Shown here piece after piece: positions 7,117-14,549 of a DNA stretch of 15,118 nt. Numbering within the stretch: the stretch's first letter is position 1; every line of letters begins with the position of its first letter. Source of the stretch: CBW1002 sp046081905 (lineage in GTDB: Bacteria; Cyanobacteriota; Cyanobacteriia; PCC-6307; Cyanobiaceae); the NCBI GenBank assembly GCA_046081905.1, contig JBJTWS010000108.1:1-15118 (forward strand), read 5' to 3'. Both the position numbers and the translations under genes were made by a program. The notes under the pieces were generated by a model, which did no database searches, had not been told where the DNA came from, and was given only the letters and a program-made list of their open reading frames with translations.

Positions 7117-9120
7117 TCAGCTGCGGCGCGGGGGGGCGAGGGGGATTTCGGCGATGCTGAAGTCGCGCTTGATGCTCTGGCCGTTGAGGTAACCGATCGG
7201 ATCTTCTGCGTTGAAGACAACCCCATCGAACAGTTCGATGCCCTGGCGCTGATAACTGATCGCCTCGAAACCGAGCTCCCGCGAAGCGGTGCTGAACACC
7301 CCCACCTGACAGACCCTCTCCAGGATTTCCACCCAGTTGCGCGGCAGTGGAATGTCTCCCCAGCGGGCCATCTGGGTCATCATCCACAGATGTTCGGTGC
7401 GGCTCGGACGGTTCAGTCCCTCCCCGAAGAACAGGTGGTGGGGCACAGCGGCTTCGCTCTCGGATCCCTCCGGGCTGCCGGCATCCCCGCCTTCACGGAA
7501 GCGGATCAGATCCGGTTTGATCCCCAGGTAGCGGCGGTCGCTGAGGAGCTCGCTCGGTTCGCCCCAGTGGGTGGGATCCGCGCAGTACTGGCAGGCCTCG
7601 AGCAGGGCTTTGGTGAGGGCGATGTGGGTGTTCGGGTAGGCCATTGCCCAGTCCTCCCGCACCCCCAGAACCTTGCCCGGATGGCCGGGCCAGATCGCCA
7701 GATCCCCCGCCACCGGGAAGCCATGGCCGTCGCGGATGGCCCGATCGAGCCAGGGGGCTCCCACGCAGTACCCGTCGATGCTGCCGTCCTTGAGGTCGGC
7801 GAGCATCTGGGCCGGGGGAAGGGCCTGCAGATGCACGTCCTTGTCGGGATCGATGCCGTTCGCCGCCAGCCAGTAGCGCAGCAGCAGGTTGTGCATCGAG
7901 GCCTGGTGCACGATCCCCATCGTGTTGGGCTCGCGCTCGTGGCTCTTGAGATAGGCGCGGTAGTCCTCCACGGTGCGCACGCCCTGCTCGGCTAGGCGGC
8001 GGCCGAGGGTGATGCCGTTGCCGTTGCGGCTCAGGGTGAGCGAGGTCACGATCGGCAGTGGATCTCCCCCGTGGCCGCCCGCCGTCATCCAGGTGGGCAT
8101 GCCCGCCGGCATCAGCGAGGCATCGAGGGTGCCGTCCACCAAGCCGTCCACGATGCCCCTCCAGGTGGTTTCGCGAATCAGCTTCACCTCGTCGAGCCCA
8201 TGCTTGGCGAATAGGCCATGGGCCTCCGCCACCGCCAGGGGCGCAGAGGCGGCCAGGGGAAGGAAGCCCAGATCGAGATTCACCTTCTCCAGGCCGTGGC
8301 GGGCCACCACCTGGTGGGGCCGGGCCCGCCACTGCTTCACCCGCTTCTGGCGGTTGAGGAAGTAGATGATCTCCGATCGCAGGCTGTAGTAGCTGGGGTG
8401 ATGCACCACCTCCAGGCGCTGACGCGGCCGCGGGATGTCGACCTCGAGGATGCCGCCGATCTTCGAGCCGGGGCCATTGGTGAGCATCACGATGCGGTCG
8501 GAGAGCAGTACCGCCTCGTCCACGTCGTGGGTCACCATCACCGCAGTGAGTTCGTGCTCGTTGCAGATCTGCATCAGCTTCTCCTGCAGATTGCCCCGGG
8601 TGAGGGCATCGAGCGCCCCGAACGGCTCATCCAGCAGCAGCAGCTTGGGGCGGATCGCCAGGGCCCGGGCGATCGCCACCCGCTGGCGCATGCCTCCCGA
8701 GAGCTGCAGCGGGGGCTTGTCCGCGGCGTGATCGAGCCCCACCATCGCCATGTGTTCCTGCACGATGGCGTTGCGTTCGGCCTTTGGCAGATCCCCCATC
8801 ACCTCATCGACCGCCAGGCCGATGTTCTCGCGAACACTGAGCCAGGGCAGCAGCGAGTAGTTCTGGAACACCACCATCTTGTCGGGGCCTGGGCGCTTCA
8901 CCGCCTCCCCGTCGAGCAGAACCGTTCCCCCGGTGGGGAGGTCCAGGCCGGCAATCATGTTCAGCAGGGTGGACTTGCCACAGCCGGAGTGGCCGATCAG
9001 GGAGATGAACTCGCCCTTGCGGATCTCCAGGTCGATGCCCTGAAGGGCCAGGTAAGTGCCACCACCGCGCAGATCGAAACTCTTGTCGATCGTGCGGACG
9101 TCAACCAGGGATGGGGTCAT
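7117..9120 (-). CDS. cmpC: bicarbonate ABC transporter fusion subunit CmpC (ATPase + CmpA/NrtA-like domain)
   Basis: A 667-residue two-part protein, the hallmark of the Cmp and Nrt transporters. Residues 1 to about 255 are an ABC ATPase: Walker A GHSGCGKST (43-51), signature LSGGMRQR (140-147), Walker B LLLLDE (160-165), His198. After a linker with basic residues, about 280-650 resembles the solute-binding protein itself (LGFLPLAASAPLAVAEA, LLRYWLAANGIDPDKDV, FSTASRELGFE), but without a signal peptide, so it lies in the cytoplasm. In relatives this domain senses substrate or nitrogen/carbon status and tunes the pump. At the spot where CmpA has Glu (HPEEY), this domain has Lys483 (HPGKV), so its ligand may differ from that of CmpA. 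It lies 64 bases after cmpB. Alternative name NrtC; the distinction rests on cmpA. Confidence 0.87.
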   Translation of the reverse strand: MTPSLVDVRTIDKSFDLRGGGTYLALQGIDLEIRKGEFISLIGHSGCGKSTLLNMIAGLDLPTGGTVLLDGEAVKRPGPDKMVVFQNYSLLPWLSVRENIGLAVDEVMGDLPKAERNAIVQEHMAMVGLDHAADKPPLQLSGGMRQRVAIARALAIRPKLLLLDEPFGALDALTRGNLQEKLMQICNEHELTAVMVTHDVDEAVLLSDRIVMLTNGPGSKIGGILEVDIPRPRQRLEVVHHPSYYSLRSEIIYFLNRQKRVKQWRARPHQVVARHGLEKVNLDLGFLPLAASAPLAVAEAHGLFAKHGLDEVKLIRETTWRGIVDGLVDGTLDASLMPAGMPTWMTAGGHGGDPLPIVTSLTLSRNGNGITLGRRLAEQGVRTVEDYRAYLKSHEREPNTMGIVHQASMHNLLLRYWLAANGIDPDKDVHLQALPPAQMLADLKDGSIDGYCVGAPWLDRAIRDGHGFPVAGDLAIWPGHPGKVLGVREDWAMAYPNTHIALTKALLEACQYCADPTHWGEPSELLSDRRYLGIKPDLIRFREGGDAGSPEGSESEAAVPHHLFFGEGLNRPSRTEHLWMMTQMARWGDIPLPRNWVEILERVCQVGVFSTASRELGFEAISYQRQGIELFDGVVFNAEDPIGYLNGQSIKRDFSIAEIPLAPPRRS

Positions 9121-9184
9121 CGTTGGGGGATGCAGCGGGTGTGCGTAAGAACAGAGCGGAGGGGAGCCGCCAGGAGCCGATGGA

Positions 9185-10018
9185 TCATTGACCGGGGGAG
9201 ATGCGCTTCTGCAGCCAGGCCATGAAGCGATCGAGGATCAGACCGATGGCACCGATCCAGATCACGCCAAGCACGATCTCGCCCACATAGTTCTGCTGGT
9301 AGGCATCCCAGATGAAGAAGCCGATGCCGAGGGTGCCGGGCATCACGATCTCGGCGGCGATGATCGCCAGCCAGGCCAGACCGATCGAGATCCGCAGGCC
9401 GGTGAAGATGTACGGGAGGGCGGAGGGGATCAGCACCTTGGTGAAGAAGCGCCGGCTCGACATCTGCAGAACCAGCGCCACATTGCGATAGTCCTGTGGG
9501 ATCTGGCGCACGCCTTCGGCAGTGTTGATCAGGATCGGCCAGATGGCCGTGATGAAGATCACGAAGATGGCGGCCGGCTGGTTCTTCTAGAACACCACCA
9601 GGGCGATGGGAACCCAGGCCAGTGGGGCCACCATCCGCAGGAACTGGAAGAGGGGATCGAAGGCGCGGTTGATGGTGGGCTTCAGGCCAATGGTGATGCC
9701 CACGCTGATCCCCACCAGTGCTGCCAGGGTGTAGCCCTGCACTACGCGGGAGAGGCTGGCCAGGGTCTGCCAGAACAGCCCCTTGTCGAGCCCGCCGCGG
9801 TCGTAGAAGGGATAGAGGATAAGGATGCGGGTGCGCTCCTCGGTGAACAGGCTCAGGGGCGACGGCAGGGCGATCAACTGGGCGGAGGAGAGGATCTGCC
9901 AGAGCAGCAGATAGCCGCCGATTCCGAGCACGGGCGGCAACCAGCCAGCGGAACTCCTGGTCAGCCAGGCCAGGGGACTGGAGGCAGCACCGGGGCGGCG
10001 CTGAGAGGTGGGAACCAT
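9185..10018 (-). pseudogene. cmpB: bicarbonate ABC transporter permease CmpB, interrupted by an in-frame TAG
   Basis: Inner-membrane permease subunit (277 codons, normal length), but codon 144 (9587-9589) is TAG. Both sides are in one frame and read as a standard NrtB/CmpB: before it PLAWVPIALVVF, after it KNQPAAIFVIFITAIWPIL. One base change restores a sense codon (CAG for Gln, AAG for Lys or GAG for Glu). The N-terminal piece holds about three membrane helices. The C-terminal piece holds the rest plus the cytoplasmic EAA-type coupling loop (QIPQDYRNVALVLQM to LIPSALPYIFTG), so termination would abolish coupling to the ATPases. No other damage is seen, suggesting a recent mutation, a strain variant or a sequencing error. 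Start: ATG at 10018, with GGAGA about 10 bases upstream. It follows cmpA after 122 bases. Confidence 0.85.
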
Positions 10019-10062
10019 GAAGGGCGTTCTCCGAAGAAATGGTGAGCTGGAGGGAAAGGATG

Positions 10063-10095
10063 GGGTCTGCGGCGGCATGGATGCGCCGCAGACCC
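10063..10095 (-). promoter_or_regulatory. stem-loop between cmpA and cmpB
   Basis: A perfect 12-bp inverted repeat, GGGTCTGCGGCG (10063-10074) and CGCCGCAGACCC (10084-10095), with a 9-base loop. On the transcribed (minus) strand it is not followed by a run of T, so it is not a classic terminator. Its place just after the binding-protein gene suggests an mRNA 3'-stabilising or attenuating structure that lets cmpA be expressed above cmpBCD. The hairpin is seen; the role is inferred. Confidence 0.7.
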
Positions 10096-10140
10096 TTTGC
10101 AAAACCTTTGAGGGAAAGGCTCGTCGTGATCAGGCGAAGA

Positions 10141-11475
10141 TCACTTCTTGATCTTCAGGCTGTCGAGATAGGCCTGCGGATTCTCTGGGTCGTAGATCAC
10201 ACCATCGAAGAAGGTTTCTTTGCCACGGCTGGTGGAGGTGGGAATCTCGGAGGCCGGAAGCCCGAGTTCCTTGGCTGCCTGGATCCAGAGATCCTCGCGG
10301 GTCACCCTGTCGTTGATCGCGTTGGCCTGCTCGACGGTGTCGATCACGCCGGGATAGAACTTCCAGCGGATCGACTCCAGCAGGAACCAGAGCGTGAGGC
10401 TCTTGTAGGGGTAGGAGATCACCCCCCGGTCGCTCGACCAGTACAGTGGGCCTAGGGCCGGGTTGGTTTCCGGCTTCATGTCGGCTCCCAGCTTGTGCTG
10501 GCCTTTAAGGGCCTCTTCCAGGACCGGGGCCGGCACGTTGTACCACTTGCGGGAGCTGAGGATCTTGGCGACTTCCGCCCGGTTCTCGGCTTTGTCCATC
10601 CACATCTGGGCTTCGATCAGCCCCTTGAGCAGGGCCACCGTGGCCTTGGGATGCTTGTCCACCCAGTCGGCGCGCACGGCGAGGTACTCCTCGGGGTGTG
10701 CCTTCCAGATCTGAGCGGTGATCGCCGGCAGGTAGCCGATCCCATCCTTCACGATGCGGGAGGGCCACGGATCCCCGGTGGAGAAGGCCTGCATCGTGCC
10801 GTTCTTCATTCCTTGCAGCGTCTCCGTGGCCGGCACGGTCAGCAGCTCCACGTCCTTGTCGGGGTTCACGCCACCGGCGGCCAGCCAGTAGCGGATCCAG
10901 ATCTCCTGGTTGGCTTTGGGGAAGGTGTAGGAAGCCTTGAACTTGTTGCCGTTCTTCTGGGCGAACGACGCAAAGAAGCCAGGAGAACTTGTCTTCAGAT
11001 CCACCCCCAGATTGCCATCCTTTACGGAGTTCGATGCTGCAATCCCGTTGCCCTGGCTCATTAGCATCGCCAGGATGTACATGGGCACCTTTTTGCCATC
11101 GGTGATGGCGCCTTCGCTGATCATCTGCGGCATGGGCAGTTGCCACTGGCCCCCATCGATGCCGCCGCCAGCGGAGCCCAGCACCACGTTGTCGCGGGCG
11201 GAGGGCCAGCTGGCCTGTTTGGTGAGGTTCACCGAAAGACCATGCTTCGCGAAGAAGCCCTTCTCCACCGCCACCACCAGCGGGGCGGCTTCGAGAATGG
11301 GAATGAATCCCAGACTGATCGTGTTCGTCTCGAGGTTGGCGTTGGCCACCGCGGTGACGGCGGCTCCGGTGCTGCTGCCGCCGGTTTCAGGAGGATTGCC
11401 CAGGCAGCCCTGGAGCAGGAGGGTGCCAGCGGCAACGGTGCCGACCAGGCCAAGGAAGTGGCGACGGGATCTCAT
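10141..11475 (-). CDS. cmpA: bicarbonate-binding lipoprotein CmpA
   Basis: A 444-residue periplasmic binding protein that captures bicarbonate for BCT1. The N-terminus MRSRRHFLGLVG is a twin-arginine-like signal, ending in a lipobox LLQGC with lipidated Cys24. The mature part is a complete NrtA/CmpA-type protein: Trp90 in KQASW, GGQWQLPMP (108-116), SYTFPKANQEIWIRYW (182-197), STGDPWPSR (232-240), HPEEYLAVRADW (260-271). From memory of the family, NrtA has AHILTPMP and a Lys (HPEK) where CmpA has GGQWQMPMP and a Glu; this protein has the Cmp form at both places, with Glu263. It is first in the operon. In relatives cmp is induced by low inorganic carbon through the LysR-type regulator CmpR. 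The ATG at 11475 is fixed by the signal peptide; no Shine-Dalgarno is seen. Confidence 0.85.
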   Translation of the reverse strand: MRSRRHFLGLVGTVAAGTLLLQGCLGNPPETGGSSTGAAVTAVANANLETNTISLGFIPILEAAPLVVAVEKGFFAKHGLSVNLTKQASWPSARDNVVLGSAGGGIDGGQWQLPMPQMISEGAITDGKKVPMYILAMLMSQGNGIAASNSVKDGNLGVDLKTSSPGFFASFAQKNGNKFKASYTFPKANQEIWIRYWLAAGGVNPDKDVELLTVPATETLQGMKNGTMQAFSTGDPWPSRIVKDGIGYLPAITAQIWKAHPEEYLAVRADWVDKHPKATVALLKGLIEAQMWMDKAENRAEVAKILSSRKWYNVPAPVLEEALKGQHKLGADMKPETNPALGPLYWSSDRGVISYPYKSLTLWFLLESIRWKFYPGVIDTVEQANAINDRVTREDLWIQAAKELGLPASEIPTSTSRGKETFFDGVIYDPENPQAYLDSLKIKK

Positions 11476-11914
11476 GGTGACAAGGTCAACAGGGGGAGAT
11501 AAGAGAGCGAGCCATTGAATGCATGGGGGTGTGTTCTGTTCACCACTTTCTGTACTGACTTCCTGCAAGGGTTGCTGGAAAGTTGGTTCAGGCTGTTGTG
11601 CAGTTCATGGCTGTGTTGCGTACGAACCAGGCCGTCCGACTTGGTTTGGCGAACCTTAGGGGACAAGCCACAGTTGTTGGCGGGGTGGAGCCGCTGGATT
11701 GCGAATCGGGGTGATAAGTGCACTTGATTGCCGGCCTGATTTCCCTGGCTCCACTGCCGTTCCTCATGGAATAATCCGCCGCCTCTCCCTGATCTTCCTC
11801 ATGCCTGGCGGTGAATAACTGATCCCCGTGATCTGTCTGGCTGATCACCGTGTTCTCTCGCTATCGCGTCTGCCCCTAGGCGCGGCATCATTCCCCAAGC
11901 CCTCGCTCGCCCCT
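11476..11914. promoter_or_regulatory. gene-free divergent region upstream of cmpA
   Basis: About 440 bases with no credible gene, less GC-rich than its surroundings, presumably containing the cmp operon promoter and the start of the opposite gene. I looked for the NtcA box (GTA-N8-TAC), the CmpR-type TTA-N7/8-TAA and the NdhR/CcmR-type TCAATG-N10-ATCAAT and found no full match. A possible plus-strand -10 is AATAAT (11770-11775), without a good -35. On the minus strand no convincing sigma-70 pair was found. Short frames here encode nothing recognisable. If the opposite gene starts at 11828 rather than 11915, the region is shorter by 87 bases. Confidence 0.5.
11716..11725. promoter_or_regulatory. 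10-bp palindrome, possible operator
   Basis: AAGTGCACTT is a perfect palindrome about 240 bases upstream of cmpA and 190 upstream of the opposite start at 11915. It is AT-richer than its surroundings and could be a regulator half-site pair, but it matches no operator I know and could occur by chance. Confidence 0.25.
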
Positions 11915-12772
11915 GTGCCCTCTCCCTACTGCGGTTCCGCCGTGGCCCTGGCCACCCGCCACGGCAAGGAGAGGGTGCTGGCGCGTCCGCTGCGCTGGGC
12001 CCTCGGCATCGAGCTGCAGCGGGTGGAGAGCTTCGACACTGACACCCTCGGCACCTTCTGCGGCGAGCGGGAGCGACCCGCCGCAGCGAGCCAGACCTGC
12101 CGGATCAAGGCTCGGTGCGCCCTGGAGATCAGCGGGCTGGAGTGTGCCCTGGCCAGTGAAGGCAGCTTCGGCCCCCACCCCGCCGTGCCGTTTCTGCCTA
12201 TGGCCCAGGAATGGCTGGTCTTTCTCGATCGCGATCGGCAGCTGTCGATCGAGGAAACGCTGGTGGGCTGTGCCACCAATTTCGATCACCACCTCTGCCG
12301 CCCCGGGGAGGATCCATCCGCCTGGCTGGCTCGGATCGACTTTCCTTCCCATGCCGTGATCGTGCGGCCGCGGCATCCGGAACAGGCCGGTGCGGCCGTG
12401 AGCAAGGGGCTGAGGGACTTCGCAGCCGTTCGGGAGGCGATCCGGCACGCCGGACGGGCCAGCGCCGATGGCCAGGCCCAGCTGGAAACGGATATGCGCG
12501 CCGATCGCAACCCCACCCGCATGGCCTCGATCCGCCGTCTCGGTGTGCGGCTGGCCCGGCGCCTCGCCACCCCCTGTCCCCGCTGCGGTTCTCCGGGCTG
12601 GGGTGTGCTCGATCGGCCGCGGGGGTTGCCCTGCGGCTGGTGCCGCACCCCCACCGATCTGGTGCGCAGCGAGATCCACGGCTGCCTGGCCTGCGGCCAC
12701 CAGGAGGAACGGCCCCGGCCGGACGGTCTGGAGACCGCCGACCCGGGCCGCTGTGGGTTCTGCAACCCCTGA
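11915..12772 (+). CDS. conserved hypothetical protein with two C-terminal zinc ribbons (DUF6671-like)
   Basis: A 285-residue protein of a conserved bacterial/cyanobacterial family that I recall as DUF6671; function unknown. It opens near YCGSAVALATRHGKE and contains conserved-looking blocks FDTDTLGTF, ASEGSFGPHP, LETDMRADRNPTRM and RRLATPCPRC. The last 65 residues carry four CxxC pairs (CPRC 221-224, CGWC 240-243, CLAC 257-260, CGFC 280-283), consistent with two zinc ribbons. No signal peptide or membrane helix, so cytoplasmic. I prefer GTG at 11915 because the 29 codons after the other GTG (11828) use rarer codons (CTA, TCA, GCA) and do not resemble the family. Neither start has a good ribosome binding site. 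It lies between two carbon-uptake operons but on the opposite strand, so a shared role is not indicated. Its stop is 10 bases from the end of cupS. Confidence 0.75.
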   Translation: MPSPYCGSAVALATRHGKERVLARPLRWALGIELQRVESFDTDTLGTFCGERERPAAASQTCRIKARCALEISGLECALASEGSFGPHPAVPFLPMAQEWLVFLDRDRQLSIEETLVGCATNFDHHLCRPGEDPSAWLARIDFPSHAVIVRPRHPEQAGAAVSKGLRDFAAVREAIRHAGRASADGQAQLETDMRADRNPTRMASIRRLGVRLARRLATPCPRCGSPGWGVLDRPRGLPCGWCRTPTDLVRSEIHGCLACGHQEERPRPDGLETADPGRCGFCNP

Positions 12773-12782
12773 AGGGAGATGG

Positions 12783-13184
12783 TCAGCCGGGAAGGATCAC
12801 GCGGTTGATTACGTGCACCACGCCGTTGTCGCACTGGATGTCGGCGGACACCACGGTGGCGTTCTTCACTTCGAAGGGGTCGGCCCGACGGATCGGCACC
12901 GGCGCGCCCTCGAGGCTGTCCCACTCGGTCTGGGTCACCAGATCGTCGCGGGTGTGGGCCCCGGCGAGCACGTGGTACTTGAGGATGCGGGCGAGCTGGG
13001 GGACGTTGTCCACCAGGGTCTGCACGGGGCCCGGGGGGAGGGCCGCGAAGGCGTCATCCACCGGGGCGAACACCGTGAACGGTCCGGGGCTCTCCAGGGC
13101 GCCGGTGAGACCGGCCACCTCCACGGCGGTCAGCAGGGTGGAGAAACAGCCGGCGCCTTTCGCCGTTTCGATGATGTTGGCCAT
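12783..13184 (-). CDS. cupS: fasciclin-domain protein CupS of the NDH-1MS CO2-uptake complex
   Basis: A 133-residue single FAS1 (fasciclin) domain protein. Typical FAS1 signatures are the H1 motif FTVFAPVDDAFAALP (36-50), the YH pair in RILKYHVLAG (66-75) and the H2-like end NGVVHVINRVILPG (120-133). There is no signal peptide, unlike secreted fasciclins, so it stays in the cytoplasm. In Synechocystis the small FAS1 protein CupS is encoded directly downstream of ndhF3-ndhD3-cupA and associates with the complex that converts CO2 to bicarbonate; the same order here is the main reason for the name. It follows cupA after 54 bases. Without that context it would be just a cytosolic FAS1 protein. 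Confidence 0.85.
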   Translation of the reverse strand: MANIIETAKGAGCFSTLLTAVEVAGLTGALESPGPFTVFAPVDDAFAALPPGPVQTLVDNVPQLARILKYHVLAGAHTRDDLVTQTEWDSLEGAPVPIRRADPFEVKNATVVSADIQCDNGVVHVINRVILPG

Positions 13185-13238
13185 GGCCGGGTCAGCGCAG
13201 GAACGACGGGATGAAGGGGGGGGAGAACACCGCAGGGA

Positions 13239-14549
13239 TCAGCGGTAGTCCTGGGTCTGGATGTCGCCCAGACGGGCCTCGGGCCGGAGGAAGCGATCCA
13301 TCTGGGCCTCGAAGAAGCGCCGGTTCGCCATCAGGTGCTCCGGATCGGTGTCGTCGAGCGGGTAGAGCAGCGCGCAGCGCAGGGCCTGAATCACCGCGGA
13401 GGTGACGTTGTACATCGAGCGCTGGAAGGTGACGCCCAGCTGGATCAGTACATCTTCTTCACCGCGCTTGTGGTTCTTGTAGAGATCCACCAGGTAGGGC
13501 GGCAGGAAGTGCAGCATGTCCTGCATCAGCAGCGTGGGCGGGATGCCGGCAGAGCCCACGGGGAAGACATCGGCATAGAGGATGCCGTAGTGGAAATCCG
13601 CCTGGTTGTCCGGCACCTGGTAGGCCTGGGCGTTGTAGCTCTTGGTGCCTCGGAAGGGGGCCGTGCGGTAGAACACCGCCTCCACATAGGGAAGGGCGGC
13701 TTCATAGAGCCAGGTGAAGCCCTCACTCTTGGGGATGATCTCGAAGCACTCGCCCTTGATGTAGACGTGGTGGTAGATGGGCCGTCCCGCTACGGCGAAG
13801 ATGCCGTTGACGAGGAAGTTCATGGCGTCGGGAACACCTTTGAATCCTCCCTCGTCGTAGATGTCGCTCATCTCGAAGAACACCGGCGCCATCACCTCCC
13901 AAAACAGGCCGAGGTTGGCGTAGTAGCTCATCTTCTTCACCTGCTCCATGAACATCTCAGGGAACAGGCGGTAGAGGCCGAGCATCAGCGGATTGCCGCG
14001 GAAGTAGGCCTTGATGGCGCGATCGGCGTTGACCCGATAAGCGTCACTGGCGAGATAGTCGTAGAAGCGGCCGCCCATGCCCTGATGCCAGAGCATGGCT
14101 TCCATGCACGCCTCGGCGAACTCCATGTTGATCCGGTCGTGCCAGAGATGATGGAGCAGCTTCGACATCTTGCCGGTTTCGCCCTTCTCCATGAACGCCA
14201 GCAGTTCAGGATGGGCCTTTTCACCACCCCGCCAGATCCGCAGCTTCGACTGATCGCCGGCGTAGGAATTGGGGAGATCGAGATACTCCTGGGTTGGAAA
14301 GTACTTGAAGGCCGGCAGGGGATCGAGGAACACCCGCTCGGCGATGTAGAGCAGGTCGCGCCAGTAGAAGTCCATCGGCACGGCATAGGCCTTGTAGATG
14401 CCGATGATCTGCATCAGGTTCTCCGGCGTGTCCGGCAGCATCGAGCCGCCAGCCTCCAGCCGGTGGATCACATCGGCATAGCGATGGGTGGAGGGCGGGA
14501 TCAGGGGAGCGGTGACGGGCTCGGGGGCCGTGGCGGTGGGGGGCGTCAT
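13239..14549 (-). CDS. cupA: CO2 hydration protein CupA (ChpY)
   Basis: A 436-residue subunit of the NDH-1MS complex, which uses photosynthetic electron flow to turn CO2 into bicarbonate at the thylakoid membrane's cytoplasmic face. The sequence is a full-length ChpX/ChpY family member without signal peptide. Landmarks are YADVIHRLEAGGSMLPDTPE, YWRDLLYIAERVFLDPLP and HHLWHDRINMEFAEACMEAM. The His134/Arg139 pair has the same spacing as the His and Arg reported at the CupA zinc site (from memory). Its ATG overlaps the ndhD3 stop by four bases (14546-14549), so the two are coupled. I choose CupA/ChpY over CupB/ChpX because a FAS1 gene (cupS) follows and because the length suits CupA. In other cyanobacteria this operon is induced by carbon limitation and repressed by NdhR/CcmR. 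Confidence 0.88.
   Translation of the reverse strand: MTPPTATAPEPVTAPLIPPSTHRYADVIHRLEAGGSMLPDTPENLMQIIGIYKAYAVPMDFYWRDLLYIAERVFLDPLPAFKYFPTQEYLDLPNSYAGDQSKLRIWRGGEKAHPELLAFMEKGETGKMSKLLHHLWHDRINMEFAEACMEAMLWHQGMGGRFYDYLASDAYRVNADRAIKAYFRGNPLMLGLYRLFPEMFMEQVKKMSYYANLGLFWEVMAPVFFEMSDIYDEGGFKGVPDAMNFLVNGIFAVAGRPIYHHVYIKGECFEIIPKSEGFTWLYEAALPYVEAVFYRTAPFRGTKSYNAQAYQVPDNQADFHYGILYADVFPVGSAGIPPTLLMQDMLHFLPPYLVDLYKNHKRGEEDVLIQLGVTFQRSMYNVTSAVIQALRCALLYPLDDTDPEHLMANRRFFEAQMDRFLRPEARLGDIQTQDYR

Noticed and set aside
6217..7995. 592-codon plus-strand open frame opposite cmpD and cmpC
   Set aside because: Antisense shadow of two complete ABC ATPase domains; no recognisable protein.
3411..8670. HIP1 octamer (GCGATCGC) enrichment as a cyanobacterial signature
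   Set aside because: Only about three copies were noticed in the window, too few to count as enrichment at this base composition.
9185..10018. Two separate permease genes instead of one broken cmpB
   Set aside because: Both pieces are in the same frame, join exactly at one TAG and together match one normal-length permease; the second piece has no ribosome binding site of its own.
10063..10095. Rho-independent terminator between cmpA and cmpB
   Set aside because: The stem is strong, but no T-run follows it on the transcribed strand, and cmpBCD would then need their own promoter, which I do not see.
11497..11518. NdhR/CcmR-like operator (minus-strand TCAATG followed by a second half-site)
   Set aside because: The first half matches, but after a 10-base gap the second half reads TTATCT, which matches ATCAAT at only two of six positions.
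11555..11727. Small open frames on both strands in the cmpA upstream region
   Set aside because: Cys/Trp-rich or low-quality translations without start signals or family resemblance.
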